Below are positions 51,958-60,087 of a stretch of 64,000 nt of DNA, piece by piece. Location: assembly GCF_002973535.1 (NCBI RefSeq), contig NZ_PVEP01000003.1, positions 124,001-188,000 of the forward strand, written 5' to 3'. How positions within the stretch are numbered: the first letter of the stretch is position 1; each line of letters starts with the position of its first letter. The position numbers and the translations under genes were made by a program. This stretch comes from Albidovulum denitrificans. GTDB taxonomy: Bacteria > Pseudomonadota > Alphaproteobacteria > Rhodobacterales > Rhodobacteraceae. The notes below the pieces were generated by a model. The model was given only the letters and a program-made list of their open reading frames with translations. It was not told where the DNA came from and searched no databases.

Positions 51958-53079
51958 CTATCCATCCACCCGGTCCAGCGCGGCGCGCATCGCGGCGATC
52001 CCCTCGCCGATCCGCTCCCCCAGACGCAAAAGCGATCCGCCCAGCAGATAGACCACGTCGGTGCCATACATCGCCGCCATGTCGCCCGCGCGCTCGACGC
52101 TCATCCCGCCACCGGGGCTTGGCAGCATCGCGCGACCCGGTCCGTTCGGATCGCGGCAGGCGGTTGCGATCTGCGCGCAGTCGCCTGCCGTAAAGCCGAA
52201 ACGCCCGCCGACATTGGGAAAGACCGAGATATCGGCCCCGGCCAGCCGTTGCAGCGTGCCGAACATCACCCCGTGATCAAAGCCCGTCTCGGGCGACAGG
52301 ACGTAGGGGCCAAGGAAAGAGGGATGCGTCATCACCGGCATGTTCAGCGCGCCGTCCCGCGCGATCCGGGCCACGACGCCGAACCCCAAAAGCCCCGGCA
52401 TCACCAGAAGCCCATCGGCGCCCGCGTCCTTTGCGAAGCGGATATTCGCCTCGATCTGATCCGGCGCACCGGCGAGCGAGGGAAAGTAAAGCGCCCTGCC
52501 CCCGGTCTCTGCATTGGCCCGCGCGACGGCGGCAACGGTCTTTTCCACCCGCTCGCGGAAGGGCGCCATGGGCTGATCCATGATGCCGTGATCTTCCTTG
52601 ACCACGTCCGCCCCGGCCTTCGCGCAAAGATAGCCGAGACGCGCCAGGGCATCCGCGTTCAGCCCCTGCGGCTTCAGCACCGGGGCGATCATGCCGCCAT
52701 GTGTGCGCCCGCAGAGCGCGCGGATGCCGTCGATGCCGAAGCGCGGACCGGGGTGGCGGCGGGTCATCTCTGCCCCCGGATCGACGGCGATCACCCGCAG
52801 CCCGCGCTGGATCGAGGAGTTACCGAAGATCACGTTGAAGAATTGCGCAAGCTCCCGCCCCGCGCTGTCGGGGGAATAGCTGATCGTGGCGCGGAACCGG
52901 CCCTCGGCCTCTGCCCCGATTTCCTCGATCCGGCCAAGGATTTCGGTCTCGATATAGCCTGCGGGGACGACGTCGCGCGGAATCTCCACCGTCTGCTCCA
53001 GCGCGATCGCCCCGGCCCGCGCCTTCGCCTCGGTCAGGTCCGGCGCGAAGATCCGGTAGGTGACGGAAAAGCGCATCAA
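51958..53079 (-). CDS. RuBisCO-like protein (form IV)
   Basis: 373-residue protein with the RuBisCO large-subunit N-terminal domain (FSVTYRIFAPDLTEAKARAG) and TIM barrel. Lys136 in IAPVLKPQGL matches the catalytic KPK lysine; KEDH at 161-164 matches the carbamylated-lysine KDDE, with the Glu ligand replaced by His164. The loop-6 lysine is missing, so it cannot fix CO2. Relatives isomerise methylthioribulose 1-phosphate or act in apionate degradation. Its start overlaps the transketolase C-subunit stop (ATGA), linking the two functions. Confidence 0.92.
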   Translation of the reverse strand: MMRFSVTYRIFAPDLTEAKARAGAIALEQTVEIPRDVVPAGYIETEILGRIEEIGAEAEGRFRATISYSPDSAGRELAQFFNVIFGNSSIQRGLRVIAVDPGAEMTRRHPGPRFGIDGIRALCGRTHGGMIAPVLKPQGLNADALARLGYLCAKAGADVVKEDHGIMDQPMAPFRERVEKTVAAVARANAETGGRALYFPSLAGAPDQIEANIRFAKDAGADGLLVMPGLLGFGVVARIARDGALNMPVMTHPSFLGPYVLSPETGFDHGVMFGTLQRLAGADISVFPNVGGRFGFTAGDCAQIATACRDPNGPGRAMLPSPGGGMSVERAGDMAAMYGTDVVYLLGGSLLRLGERIGEGIAAMRAALDRVDG

Positions 53080-54080
53080 AGCGCCTCCGCCTTCACGGCG
53101 GAATGGACATCCTCGACGCGGACCTCGCCCAGCGCGGCCTCGTCGATGCCGGTTTCCTGCCCGGTCAGCCGTTCGATCGCGCGCACCAGCGCCAGCGCGT
53201 CAAGCCCGTAGTGGCGCATCAGGTAGGGGCGTGATCCGCCATGCGCGTAGGTATCCTGAAGGCCAAGCCGGATCAGCCGTTTCGCCATGCCCGCCTCGGC
53301 CATCGCCTCGGCAACCATGGTGCCGATGCCCCCCGCGACAAGGTGGTTTTCCAGCGTGACGACCCCGTGACGGACCGAGGCCGCGTGGTCAAGGATCTGC
53401 GCCGCGTCGAAAGGCTTCAGCGTGCCAAGATGCAGATGGCGCACCGATACCCCGGCGGCATCAAGCGCGCCGCGCGCGCGGATCGCCTCTTCTGTCGTGA
53501 TCCCTGCGGTGACGACCAGAACGTCGCCGCCTTCGGACAGGACCCGCATCTGGCCAACCCGGAAGGGGGTGTCGAAGAGCCTCGGGATCGCGCCGCGCAG
53601 CACCCGGCAATAAACCGGCCCGTCGATACTGTCGGCGGCCTCGACGATGCCCTCGACCTCGGTCGCGTCGCCGGTTTCCAGAACCGTCATGTTGGGGATC
53701 GTCCGCATGACCGCGACATCCTCGATCGCCTGATGGGTCATGCCGCCGGGCGTCGTGATACCCGGCAAGAAGCCCATCAGCCGGACCTTGCGCCGTGGAT
53801 AGGCGACAGAGGCCATGAGCTGATCGTAGGGCCTGCGGTACAGGAAGACGCCGAAGGTATGAAGGAAGGGGCGGAACCCGGCAAGGCCGAGACCACCGGC
53901 GAAGGACAGCATGTTCTGTTCGGCCATCCCCATCGACAGGAACTGTTCGGGGTGGCGGTCGCGAAAGCCGTCGATTTCGCAGCTCGACGTCAGGTCGGCG
54001 GACAGGCAGAGGACGTCGGGGTGGCGCAGGGCATAGTCCTCGAAAGCGCGCGCATAGGGGCGGTTGACCATTTCGACCAT
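53076..54080 (-). CDS. transketolase, C-terminal subunit
   Basis: 334-residue half of a split transketolase: pyrimidine-binding domain (FLSMGMAEQNMLSFAGGLGL holds the catalytic Glu of MAEQN) plus C-terminal domain (VVTAGITTEEAIRARGALDA, VVTLENHLVAGGIGTMVAEA). With the neighbouring N-terminal subunit it forms a thiamine diphosphate enzyme that moves two-carbon units between sugar phosphates. The start at 54080 has GAGAG upstream. It overlaps the RuBisCO-like gene by ATGA. Confidence 0.91.
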   Translation of the reverse strand: MVEMVNRPYARAFEDYALRHPDVLCLSADLTSSCEIDGFRDRHPEQFLSMGMAEQNMLSFAGGLGLAGFRPFLHTFGVFLYRRPYDQLMASVAYPRRKVRLMGFLPGITTPGGMTHQAIEDVAVMRTIPNMTVLETGDATEVEGIVEAADSIDGPVYCRVLRGAIPRLFDTPFRVGQMRVLSEGGDVLVVTAGITTEEAIRARGALDAAGVSVRHLHLGTLKPFDAAQILDHAASVRHGVVTLENHLVAGGIGTMVAEAMAEAGMAKRLIRLGLQDTYAHGGSRPYLMRHYGLDALALVRAIERLTGQETGIDEAALGEVRVEDVHSAVKAEAL

Positions 54081-54091
54081 CGTCTCTCTCC

Positions 54092-55018
54092 TCAATGGCT
54101 GTAGGCGATCGGGTCGATGCCCAGTTCTGCGGCAATCTCGCGGTTCATCGCGGCGCGTTCCTCCTCGGTCTTGAAGCGGACGTAATGCAGGCGCGGGAAG
54201 CGCTGACGCAGAAAGCCCATGCCCTGCGTCGGCGAGGTATGGGCAAGGATGACAAGGGGCCTGCCCTCATGCGGTTCGGCCTTTGCCTGGCGCATGGCGG
54301 GCAGGTCGTGGCCGTCGATCTCGCAGACCACGGCGCCGAAATCGCGTAGCTTGGTGGCGATGTCGCCAACCTCCATCACGCTGTCCATCGCGCCGTCGCA
54401 TTGCTGTGCGTTCACGTCCATGATCGCCCAGAGGTTGTCGATGCCGTGGAACGCGGCGGCCTGCACCGCCTCCCATGTCTGGCCCTCCTGCACCTCGCCG
54501 TCGGACATGAAGACGCAGACCTCGCCCGTCTCGCCGCGCCGCTTGCGGCCCCAGGCCAGCCCCGCCCCGGTCGACAGCCCGATGCCAAGGGTGCCGTTAT
54601 GCACCTCCATCCCCGGCGAATGCTCCGCCCCGATCATCTCGACCGAGGAGCCGTCCTTGTTGAACATCTCAAGCCCTTCGGGCGCCATCCGCCCGGTCTC
54701 GATCAGCGTCGCATAGGCGACGAGGGCGTAATGTGCGGGGGCGATGAAAAGGCGATCGAAATGGGGTTCGAACGGGCCGTTATAGCCCGCGCCGGTGACA
54801 TAGTGGGGATTGTCGGCCGAGGGGACGCCGCGGAACGGCTCCGGGATCATCGGCAGGACCGGCTGCCCGAGGTTGAGCGCCTCGTTATACAGAAAGGCCA
54901 GTTGCTCGGCCGCCGAACAGGCCTGGCTGAGATAGCCGCCATTGTTGCGCATCGTATGTTCGAAGACGCGGCGGCGAATACCCAGCGCGACCTCTTCCGT
55001 CGTCTTTTCGTTTTGCAA
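54092..55018 (-). CDS. transketolase, N-terminal subunit
   Basis: 308-residue thiamine-diphosphate-binding half. The cofactor motif reads MSDGEVQEGQTWEAVQAAAF ending in MDVNAQQ, so the usual GDG is SDG. Substrate-site histidines appear in IGAEHSPGMEVHNGTLGIGL. The gene is first in the minus-strand trio TK-N, TK-C, RuBisCO-like, with a promoter carrying the shared TTTGACA motif. Split transketolases are often dedicated to a special sugar pathway rather than central metabolism. Confidence 0.91.
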   Translation of the reverse strand: MQNEKTTEEVALGIRRRVFEHTMRNNGGYLSQACSAAEQLAFLYNEALNLGQPVLPMIPEPFRGVPSADNPHYVTGAGYNGPFEPHFDRLFIAPAHYALVAYATLIETGRMAPEGLEMFNKDGSSVEMIGAEHSPGMEVHNGTLGIGLSTGAGLAWGRKRRGETGEVCVFMSDGEVQEGQTWEAVQAAAFHGIDNLWAIMDVNAQQCDGAMDSVMEVGDIATKLRDFGAVVCEIDGHDLPAMRQAKAEPHEGRPLVILAHTSPTQGMGFLRQRFPRLHYVRFKTEEERAAMNREIAAELGIDPIAYSH

Positions 55019-55063
55019 CTTCGGACCTCATTTCCGGGGGGAGACAGGGGGACGAATGGTTGT

Positions 55064-55097
55064 TTTATACATTTGACATGTATGTTTGACAATTGAC
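55064..55097 (-). promoter_or_regulatory. promoter of the transketolase/RuBisCO-like operon with operator motif
   Basis: On the minus strand TTGTCA, 17 bp, TATAAA (-35 at 55087-55092, -10 at 55064-55069). On the plus strand TTTGACA occurs at 55072 and 55085, 13 bp apart, with a further TTGAC at 55093. The layout matches the aldolase promoter at 44271. Confidence 0.6.
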
Positions 55098-55190
55098 TTT
55101 TTGCGTGGAGATAGCGGCACGGACCATCCGCGCGCCCATGCGCAAGACGAAAGACCCCGCAGGGGGCGCACAAGGGTCGGTCATGGAAAT

Positions 55191-55267
55191 TGGCGATCCC
55201 GCGAGGACTCGAACCCCGAACCTGCTGATTAGAAGTCAGCTGCTCTATCCAGTTGAGCTACGGGACC
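55191..55267 (-). tRNA. tRNA-Arg (UCU)
   Basis: 77-nt cloverleaf on the minus strand: acceptor GGTCCCG / CGGGATC with one G-U pair, D-arm AGCTCAACTGGATAGAGCA, anticodon TCT (55231-55233) in CTTCTAA, T-arm CGGGGTTCGAGTCCTCG, encoded CCA. It lies between the transketolase operon promoter and a GNAT gene; no integration remnants are seen at its 3' end. Confidence 0.95.
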
Positions 55268-55297
55268 GCTCTTTTCGCTTTATCGGCGCGGGGGGTG

Positions 55298-55759
55298 TCA
55301 GGCAAGGCTCCGCGTCATGTAGACGCTCATCGGGTCGTCGCGGTAGTCGGCGAAGGGCGGGCACGGGACGAAGCCTGCCGTCTGGTAAAGCCGCCTTGCG
55401 GGGGCGAAGCCTTGCTGCGATCCGGTTTCAAGGCTGAGCCGGGTGATACCTTCGGCCTTTGCCGCCGAAACGAGGTGATCCAGCATCCGCCGCGCAAGGC
55501 CCCGCCCGCGCAGTTCGGACAGGACATGCATCGACTTGATCTCCCCCTCCGCGGGGCCGATCCGCTTGACCGCGCCCATGCCGACGGGGCGGCCATCCTC
55601 GCGCATGACGTAAAAGAAAATGCCCGGCGCCGCGAGGTCGGCGGCGTCGAGCATGTGGATGCTTTCAGGTGGCGTGTCGGCGTGCATCGCCTCGGCATGG
55701 CGGGCCATCAGGTCTGACAGCACCGCCTGAACCGGGCTTTCCGCCGCGATGGTGATCAC
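55298..55759 (-). CDS. GNAT-family N-acetyltransferase
   Basis: 153-residue acetyl-CoA-dependent acetyltransferase. The core GEIKSMHVLSELRGRGLARR contains the acetyl-CoA pyrophosphate loop (R/Q-x-x-G-x-G/A), followed by RMLDHLVSAAKAEGITRLSL and the C-terminal RLYQTAGFVPCPPFADY. The layout resembles the YsnE group, but the substrate is unknown. The gene overlaps the upstream secreted-protein gene by ATGA. Confidence 0.9.
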   Translation of the reverse strand: MITIAAESPVQAVLSDLMARHAEAMHADTPPESIHMLDAADLAAPGIFFYVMREDGRPVGMGAVKRIGPAEGEIKSMHVLSELRGRGLARRMLDHLVSAAKAEGITRLSLETGSQQGFAPARRLYQTAGFVPCPPFADYRDDPMSVYMTRSLA

Positions 55760-57213
55760 TGCGCCCCGCCACCGCCCATCGCGGACAGATCGACGCCATT
55801 GACAAGGATCTGGCCGGTGGCGGACGCCTCGATCGTCCAGCTATAGCTGTCCTCGCCCTCCGGCTTGGCCAGGCCCCGCGCCATCATGATACCGGGGATC
55901 GCCTGCTGGCTGACCTCCGGCGGGGCCGATTGCAGCGCCTGCATCACGGCGTCAAGACCATTGGCGCGGATCACCGCATTGCCGACCGGCATCGGGGTCA
56001 TCGGGCCGACGGACATCTTGCCGTCCACCGTCAGGCCATACATGTCCGACGATGCGCCGGTTTCTGCCAGCGCGATATCGACCGTCCCGGCCGGCATCAG
56101 GGCCATCATCATCCGCTGGTTCATGTCGGCCGAGGGCTTGCCATCAGGCCCCATCTCGGCCAGCAGAATCTGCGCCGGGGCGGCCAGGTCGAAGCTGTCG
56201 ACGGTGAAGTCCAGCGTCACCGTCTTGGGCAGGAGCGGCGGTACCCAGTCGGGCATAAGCTCTTCGGGCAGTTGCAGCCCGCTGAGCTTGATCCGCTCGC
56301 GCACTTTGCCGTCGGCAACGGCGCCGTTCACATCCACCACGATCTCCGCCGCCGTGGCCTTCACCTCACCCATCGGGGTGATGACGGCGAGGTTGTTCAT
56401 GGTCCCGCTGGCCCTGACATTGTCGAAGAACGGCAGCGCCGCGCCGACCTTGCCTTTCATCTCGTCGAAATTCGCCTTGATGGCATCCTCGCCCGGATGC
56501 GCGACGAACCAGGCCCAAAGCTCCAGAAGCGCGGCGGTCCGCACAGCCGTGGTGTTGCCTTCGGCGGTGTAGCTGTCGGCGGTGATGGTCACATCCATCG
56601 GCGCGGGCATTTGCGGGGTCGGCGGCAGGGTGAAGGTCTCGGTCATCCCGGTCACGACATAGGACATGGTACCGTCGATACCGCCGGTCGCGCCCGCAAC
56701 CGCGCTCGTCGCGATCTCGATCGAATCGACCGTATAGGCAACGTTCATCGTCGGCTGACCGGGCTGGGTCACGGCCTCGGTCAGGTTGACGCCGGTGGCC
56801 TTGCCTGCGCTGGTCTCGAACGCCTTGAGGCTTTCGTCGAAGACGCCGCTCCAGTTGTAATCTTCCGCCGCGATCCGCAGCTCGAGCATGCCGGGAACCA
56901 GCATGTTGAAATCGACCGGGCCGTTTTGGCTGACCTGCCATTTGCCGTCGCCGAGTTCGGCGACCTGAAGCTCAATCGGCGATACCGTCGCGCCCTTGCC
57001 GCCATTCGGCGCCTTGGCGATCTGGTTGGCGGGGTCAAGGCTGACGGTATAGGCCTCACCGTTCGGGGTGACGGTGACGACGCCCTCGGTCTGGCCAAGA
57101 TAGGCTTCGAAAACGCTTTTGAGGTGGTCGGCGCCGTCCTGCGTCGCGGGCGCGGCCCAGGCGGGCGCGGCGGCAAGCGCCAGACCGGCGGCGAAAATAT
57201 ACTTGTCAAACAT
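55756..57213 (-). CDS. exported protein, possibly DUF2125
   Basis: 485-residue protein with a clear signal peptide (MFDKYIFAAGLALAAAPAWA) and a long beta-rich mature part made of repeating segments such as VDFNMLVPGMLELRIAAEDY and VTLDFTVDSFDLAAPAQILL. It resembles alphaproteobacterial periplasmic proteins of the DUF2125 kind, though I am not certain of the family. No catalytic motif is seen. It is coupled to the GNAT gene downstream. Confidence 0.8.
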   Translation of the reverse strand: MFDKYIFAAGLALAAAPAWAAPATQDGADHLKSVFEAYLGQTEGVVTVTPNGEAYTVSLDPANQIAKAPNGGKGATVSPIELQVAELGDGKWQVSQNGPVDFNMLVPGMLELRIAAEDYNWSGVFDESLKAFETSAGKATGVNLTEAVTQPGQPTMNVAYTVDSIEIATSAVAGATGGIDGTMSYVVTGMTETFTLPPTPQMPAPMDVTITADSYTAEGNTTAVRTAALLELWAWFVAHPGEDAIKANFDEMKGKVGAALPFFDNVRASGTMNNLAVITPMGEVKATAAEIVVDVNGAVADGKVRERIKLSGLQLPEELMPDWVPPLLPKTVTLDFTVDSFDLAAPAQILLAEMGPDGKPSADMNQRMMMALMPAGTVDIALAETGASSDMYGLTVDGKMSVGPMTPMPVGNAVIRANGLDAVMQALQSAPPEVSQQAIPGIMMARGLAKPEGEDSYSWTIEASATGQILVNGVDLSAMGGGGAQ

Positions 57214-57261
57214 GGTAAAGTCCTGAAGTCGTGGAAGGAAAGGAAAGGGCTTGCGCCCCGG

Positions 57262-57573
57262 TCAGTGCGTCCAGGGCGCGCGGCGGTCGGTGGCGAAATT
57301 CTCGCCATAGCCGCGGGCGCGGACGTTCGGTTTGCGGCTATGGGGTTCGACCAGGGTGTAGTCGATCCCCTTCTCGCGCGCATATTCCTCGGCCGCCTCA
57401 CGGCTTTCGAAGCGCAGCCGCACCTGGCTTTGCGTGTCACCGGAACTGGTCCAGCCCATCAGCGGGTCGATCGCCCGCGCCGAGGCCGGCGCGAAGTCGA
57501 GAACCCATTGCCGGGTCTTCGCGGTGCCGGATTGCATTGCCGTCTTGGCGGGCTGATAGATGCGCGCGCGCAT
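57262..57573 (-). CDS. complex I accessory protein, NDUFS4-like
   Basis: 103-residue ETC complex I subunit-family protein. [40 protein letters not shown] and the C-terminal [18 protein letters not shown] match the NDUFS4 (18 kDa/AQDQ) signature found in alphaproteobacteria and mitochondria. It stabilises NADH dehydrogenase I around its N-module. The start at 57573 has GGAG upstream; the frame running to 57783 has no family match. It lies away from the nuo operon, as usual. Confidence 0.9.
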   Translation of the reverse strand: MRARIYQPAKTAMQSGTAKTRQWVLDFAPASARAIDPLMGWTSSGDTQSQVRLRFESREAAEEYAREKGIDYTLVEPHSRKPNVRARGYGENFATDRRAPWTH

Positions 57574-57905
57574 GGGAAATCTCCAATAAATCCGCCCGTT
57601 CTTATCGGGGAGAACGCCCTCGCGCGCAAGGGCTTTGGCCGCGACCTGATGTCCCTTGGCGCTGGTCTGACTGCCGGCCCGCTCGGGAGCGTGGGTGGGG
57701 TGGTGGTGGCTGGGTGGGTGCCATGGCCGGCAGTCAGGCGCGGTGCGCCCCTTATGTGTATCCGGGGATTCACCGTATTTCAACCAAAAGTTGTATTTCG
57801 ATTGCGCCTCTTTTTGCAGGCCACCGCCGGGGCGCGCGGCACATCCGCACGGGCGGGGTTGAACAAGAACAAAAACAGATCAAATCTGGCGGTGAAGGAG
57901 TCGCC
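57574..57905. other. intergenic region upstream of uvrB
   Basis: 332 bp between the divergent NDUFS4-like and uvrB genes. It contains the 13-bp inverted repeat around a G-rich loop described separately, T-rich stretches near 57775-57815, and a good ribosome-binding site (GAAGGAG) before the uvrB ATG. I see no ORF with family features. Confidence 0.6.
57667..57737. repeat. 13-bp inverted repeat with G-rich loop
   Basis: Arms CTGACTGCCGGCC (57667-57679) and GGCCGGCAGTCAG (57725-57737) are perfect. The 45-bp loop has runs GGG, GGG, GGGG, GGG, GGG on the plus strand separated by short spacers, enough for a G-quadruplex. It lies about 170 bp upstream of the uvrB start. Confidence 0.7.
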
Positions 57906-60083
57906 ATGCCCCATAACAACACCAACGCCCCTACCCCGCGCCCCGAGGTCCTGACCCGGCCCAAGCTGGAAGGCGGGCGGCGCTTTGTGATGAAGACCGA
58001 TTTCGCCCCCGCGGGCGACCAGCCGACGGCGATTGCCGAACTTTCGGGCGGTGTGGCGGATGGCGAGCGTGACCAGGTCCTTCTGGGCGCGACCGGCACC
58101 GGCAAGACCTTCACCATGGCCAAGGTGATCGAGGAAACGCAGCGCCCCGCCATCATACTGGCACCCAACAAGACGCTCGCCGCCCAGCTTTACGGGGAGT
58201 TCAAGGGCTTCTTCCCCGACAACTCGGTCGAGTATTTCGTCAGCTATTACGACTATTACCAGCCCGAGGCCTATGTGGCCCGGACCGACACCTATATCGA
58301 GAAGGAAAGCCAGATCAACGAGCAGATCGACCGGATGCGCCATTCGGCCACCCGCGCGCTTCTGGAACGCGATGACGTGATCATCGTGGCCTCCGTCTCC
58401 TGCATCTATGGCATCGGCTCGGTCGAGACCTATTCGGCGATGACGCAGGACATGGCGGTCGGCTCTCTCTATGACCAGCGTAAGTTCATTGCCGACCTTG
58501 TCGCCCAACAATACCGCCGAGCCGACGCTGCCTTTCAACGGGGCGCGTTCCGGGTGAAGGGCGATACCGTCGACCTTTGGCCCGCGCACCTTGAAGACCG
58601 CGCCTGGAAGTTCAGCTTTTTTGGCGAAGAGCTGGAGACGATCACCGAGTTCGATCCGCTCACCGGCCATAAGACCGATACATTCGAAAAGATCAGGATT
58701 TACGCGAATTCCCACTACGTCACCCCGCGCCCGACGATGCAGCAGGCCATTGTCGGCATCAGGAAAGAGTTGGCGACGCGGCTGAAGCAGTTGCAGGAGG
58801 AAGGCAAACTGCTGGAAGCGCAGCGGCTGGAACAGCGCACGAATTTCGATCTTGAGATGCTTGAGGCGACCGGCGTCTGCAACGGGATCGAGAACTATTC
58901 GCGCTACCTGACCGGCCGCGCCCCCGGCGAACCGCCCCCCACGCTGTTCGAATTCATCCCCGACCACGCCATCGTCTTCGCCGATGAATCCCACGTCTCT
59001 GTCCCCCAGATCGGCGGCATGTATCGCGGCGACTACCGGCGCAAGTTCACGCTGGCCGAACACGGGTTCCGCCTGCCCTCCTGCATGGACAACCGGCCCT
59101 TGAAGTTCGAGGAATGGGACGCGATGCGGCCGCAGTCGGTTTTCGTCTCCGCCACCCCGGCCGCGTGGGAGCTTGAGCAAACAGGCGGCGTTTTCACCGA
59201 ACAGGTCATCCGGCCCACCGGCCTTCTTGACCCGCAGGTCGAAATCAGGCCCGTGGAGATGCAGGTGGATGACCTGTTGGATGAGGTCCGCACGGTCGCC
59301 GCGAAGGGCTTTCGCACGCTGGTGACGACGCTGACCAAGCGCATGGCCGAGGACCTGACCGAATACATGCACGAACAGGGCATCCGCGTGCGCTACATGC
59401 ATTCCGACATCGACACGATCGAGCGGATCGAGATCCTGCGCGACCTGCGCCTGGGCGCCTTCGACGTGCTGGTCGGCATCAACCTTCTGCGTGAGGGGCT
59501 GGATATTCCCGAATGCGGGCTGGTGGCAATTCTGGATGCCGACAAGGAAGGGTTCCTGCGGTCCGAAACCTCGCTGATCCAGACCATCGGGCGGGCGGCG
59601 CGGAACGCGGAAGGCCGCGTCATCATGTATGCCGACCGGATCACCGGCAGCATGGAACGCGCGCTGGCCGAAACCGAGCGGCGGCGGGAAAAGCAGATCG
59701 CCTATAACCTTGAACACGGCATCACGCCCGCGACGGTGAAGAAGAACGTCGAGGACATTCTGGCCGGGCTTTACAAGGGCGACGTCGACATGAACCGGGT
59801 GACCGCGAAGGTCGACAAACCCATGCACGGCGCCAACCTTGAGGCGCATCTGGACGCGCTACGGGTGCAGATGCGGAAAGCGGCGGAGAACCTGGAGTTC
59901 GAGGAGGCCGCGCGGCTGAGGGATGAGGTCAAGCGGCTTGAGGCGGTCGATCTGGTGCTGTCTGACGATCCGCTCGCGCGGCAGTCGGCGGTGGAGGAGG
60001 CGGTTGAGGCTGCCGGCGCGTCGCGCGGACGGTCAACGGCGGGGCGGCCGGGGCAGAGGGGCGGGAAGAGGCGGAGGGGGTAG
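57906..60083 (+). CDS. uvrB: excinuclease ABC subunit B
   Basis: 725-residue DNA-damage recognition helicase of nucleotide excision repair. Walker [12 protein letters not shown] is near residue 60, the beta-hairpin region [11 protein letters not shown] follows, then [10 protein letters not shown] (motif II), the helicase motif [19 protein letters not shown] and a C-terminal UvrC-binding UVR domain ([20 protein letters not shown]). I start at the ATG at 57906 with GAAGGAG before it. The last ~35 residues are an arginine/glycine-rich tail. Confidence 0.97.
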   Translation: MPHNNTNAPTPRPEVLTRPKLEGGRRFVMKTDFAPAGDQPTAIAELSGGVADGERDQVLLGATGTGKTFTMAKVIEETQRPAIILAPNKTLAAQLYGEFKGFFPDNSVEYFVSYYDYYQPEAYVARTDTYIEKESQINEQIDRMRHSATRALLERDDVIIVASVSCIYGIGSVETYSAMTQDMAVGSLYDQRKFIADLVAQQYRRADAAFQRGAFRVKGDTVDLWPAHLEDRAWKFSFFGEELETITEFDPLTGHKTDTFEKIRIYANSHYVTPRPTMQQAIVGIRKELATRLKQLQEEGKLLEAQRLEQRTNFDLEMLEATGVCNGIENYSRYLTGRAPGEPPPTLFEFIPDHAIVFADESHVSVPQIGGMYRGDYRRKFTLAEHGFRLPSCMDNRPLKFEEWDAMRPQSVFVSATPAAWELEQTGGVFTEQVIRPTGLLDPQVEIRPVEMQVDDLLDEVRTVAAKGFRTLVTTLTKRMAEDLTEYMHEQGIRVRYMHSDIDTIERIEILRDLRLGAFDVLVGINLLREGLDIPECGLVAILDADKEGFLRSETSLIQTIGRAARNAEGRVIMYADRITGSMERALAETERRREKQIAYNLEHGITPATVKKNVEDILAGLYKGDVDMNRVTAKVDKPMHGANLEAHLDALRVQMRKAAENLEFEEAARLRDEVKRLEAVDLVLSDDPLARQSAVEEAVEAAGASRGRSTAGRPGQRGGKRRRG

Positions 60084-60087
60084 CTAG

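Noticed and set aside
42163-55018. D-apionate/apiose pathway as the sole explanation for the RuBisCO-like gene
   Set aside because: Apionate loci with RuBisCO-like proteins carry lactonase, dehydrogenase and DUF1537 kinase genes, none of which are here, whereas mtnK and mtnA are. The possibility is kept as a test in the findings.
57780-59849. 689-codon antisense ORF across uvrB
   Set aside because: Shadow of the uvrB codon structure in high-GC DNA; composition is charged and low in family features. The uvrB product is intact on the other strand.
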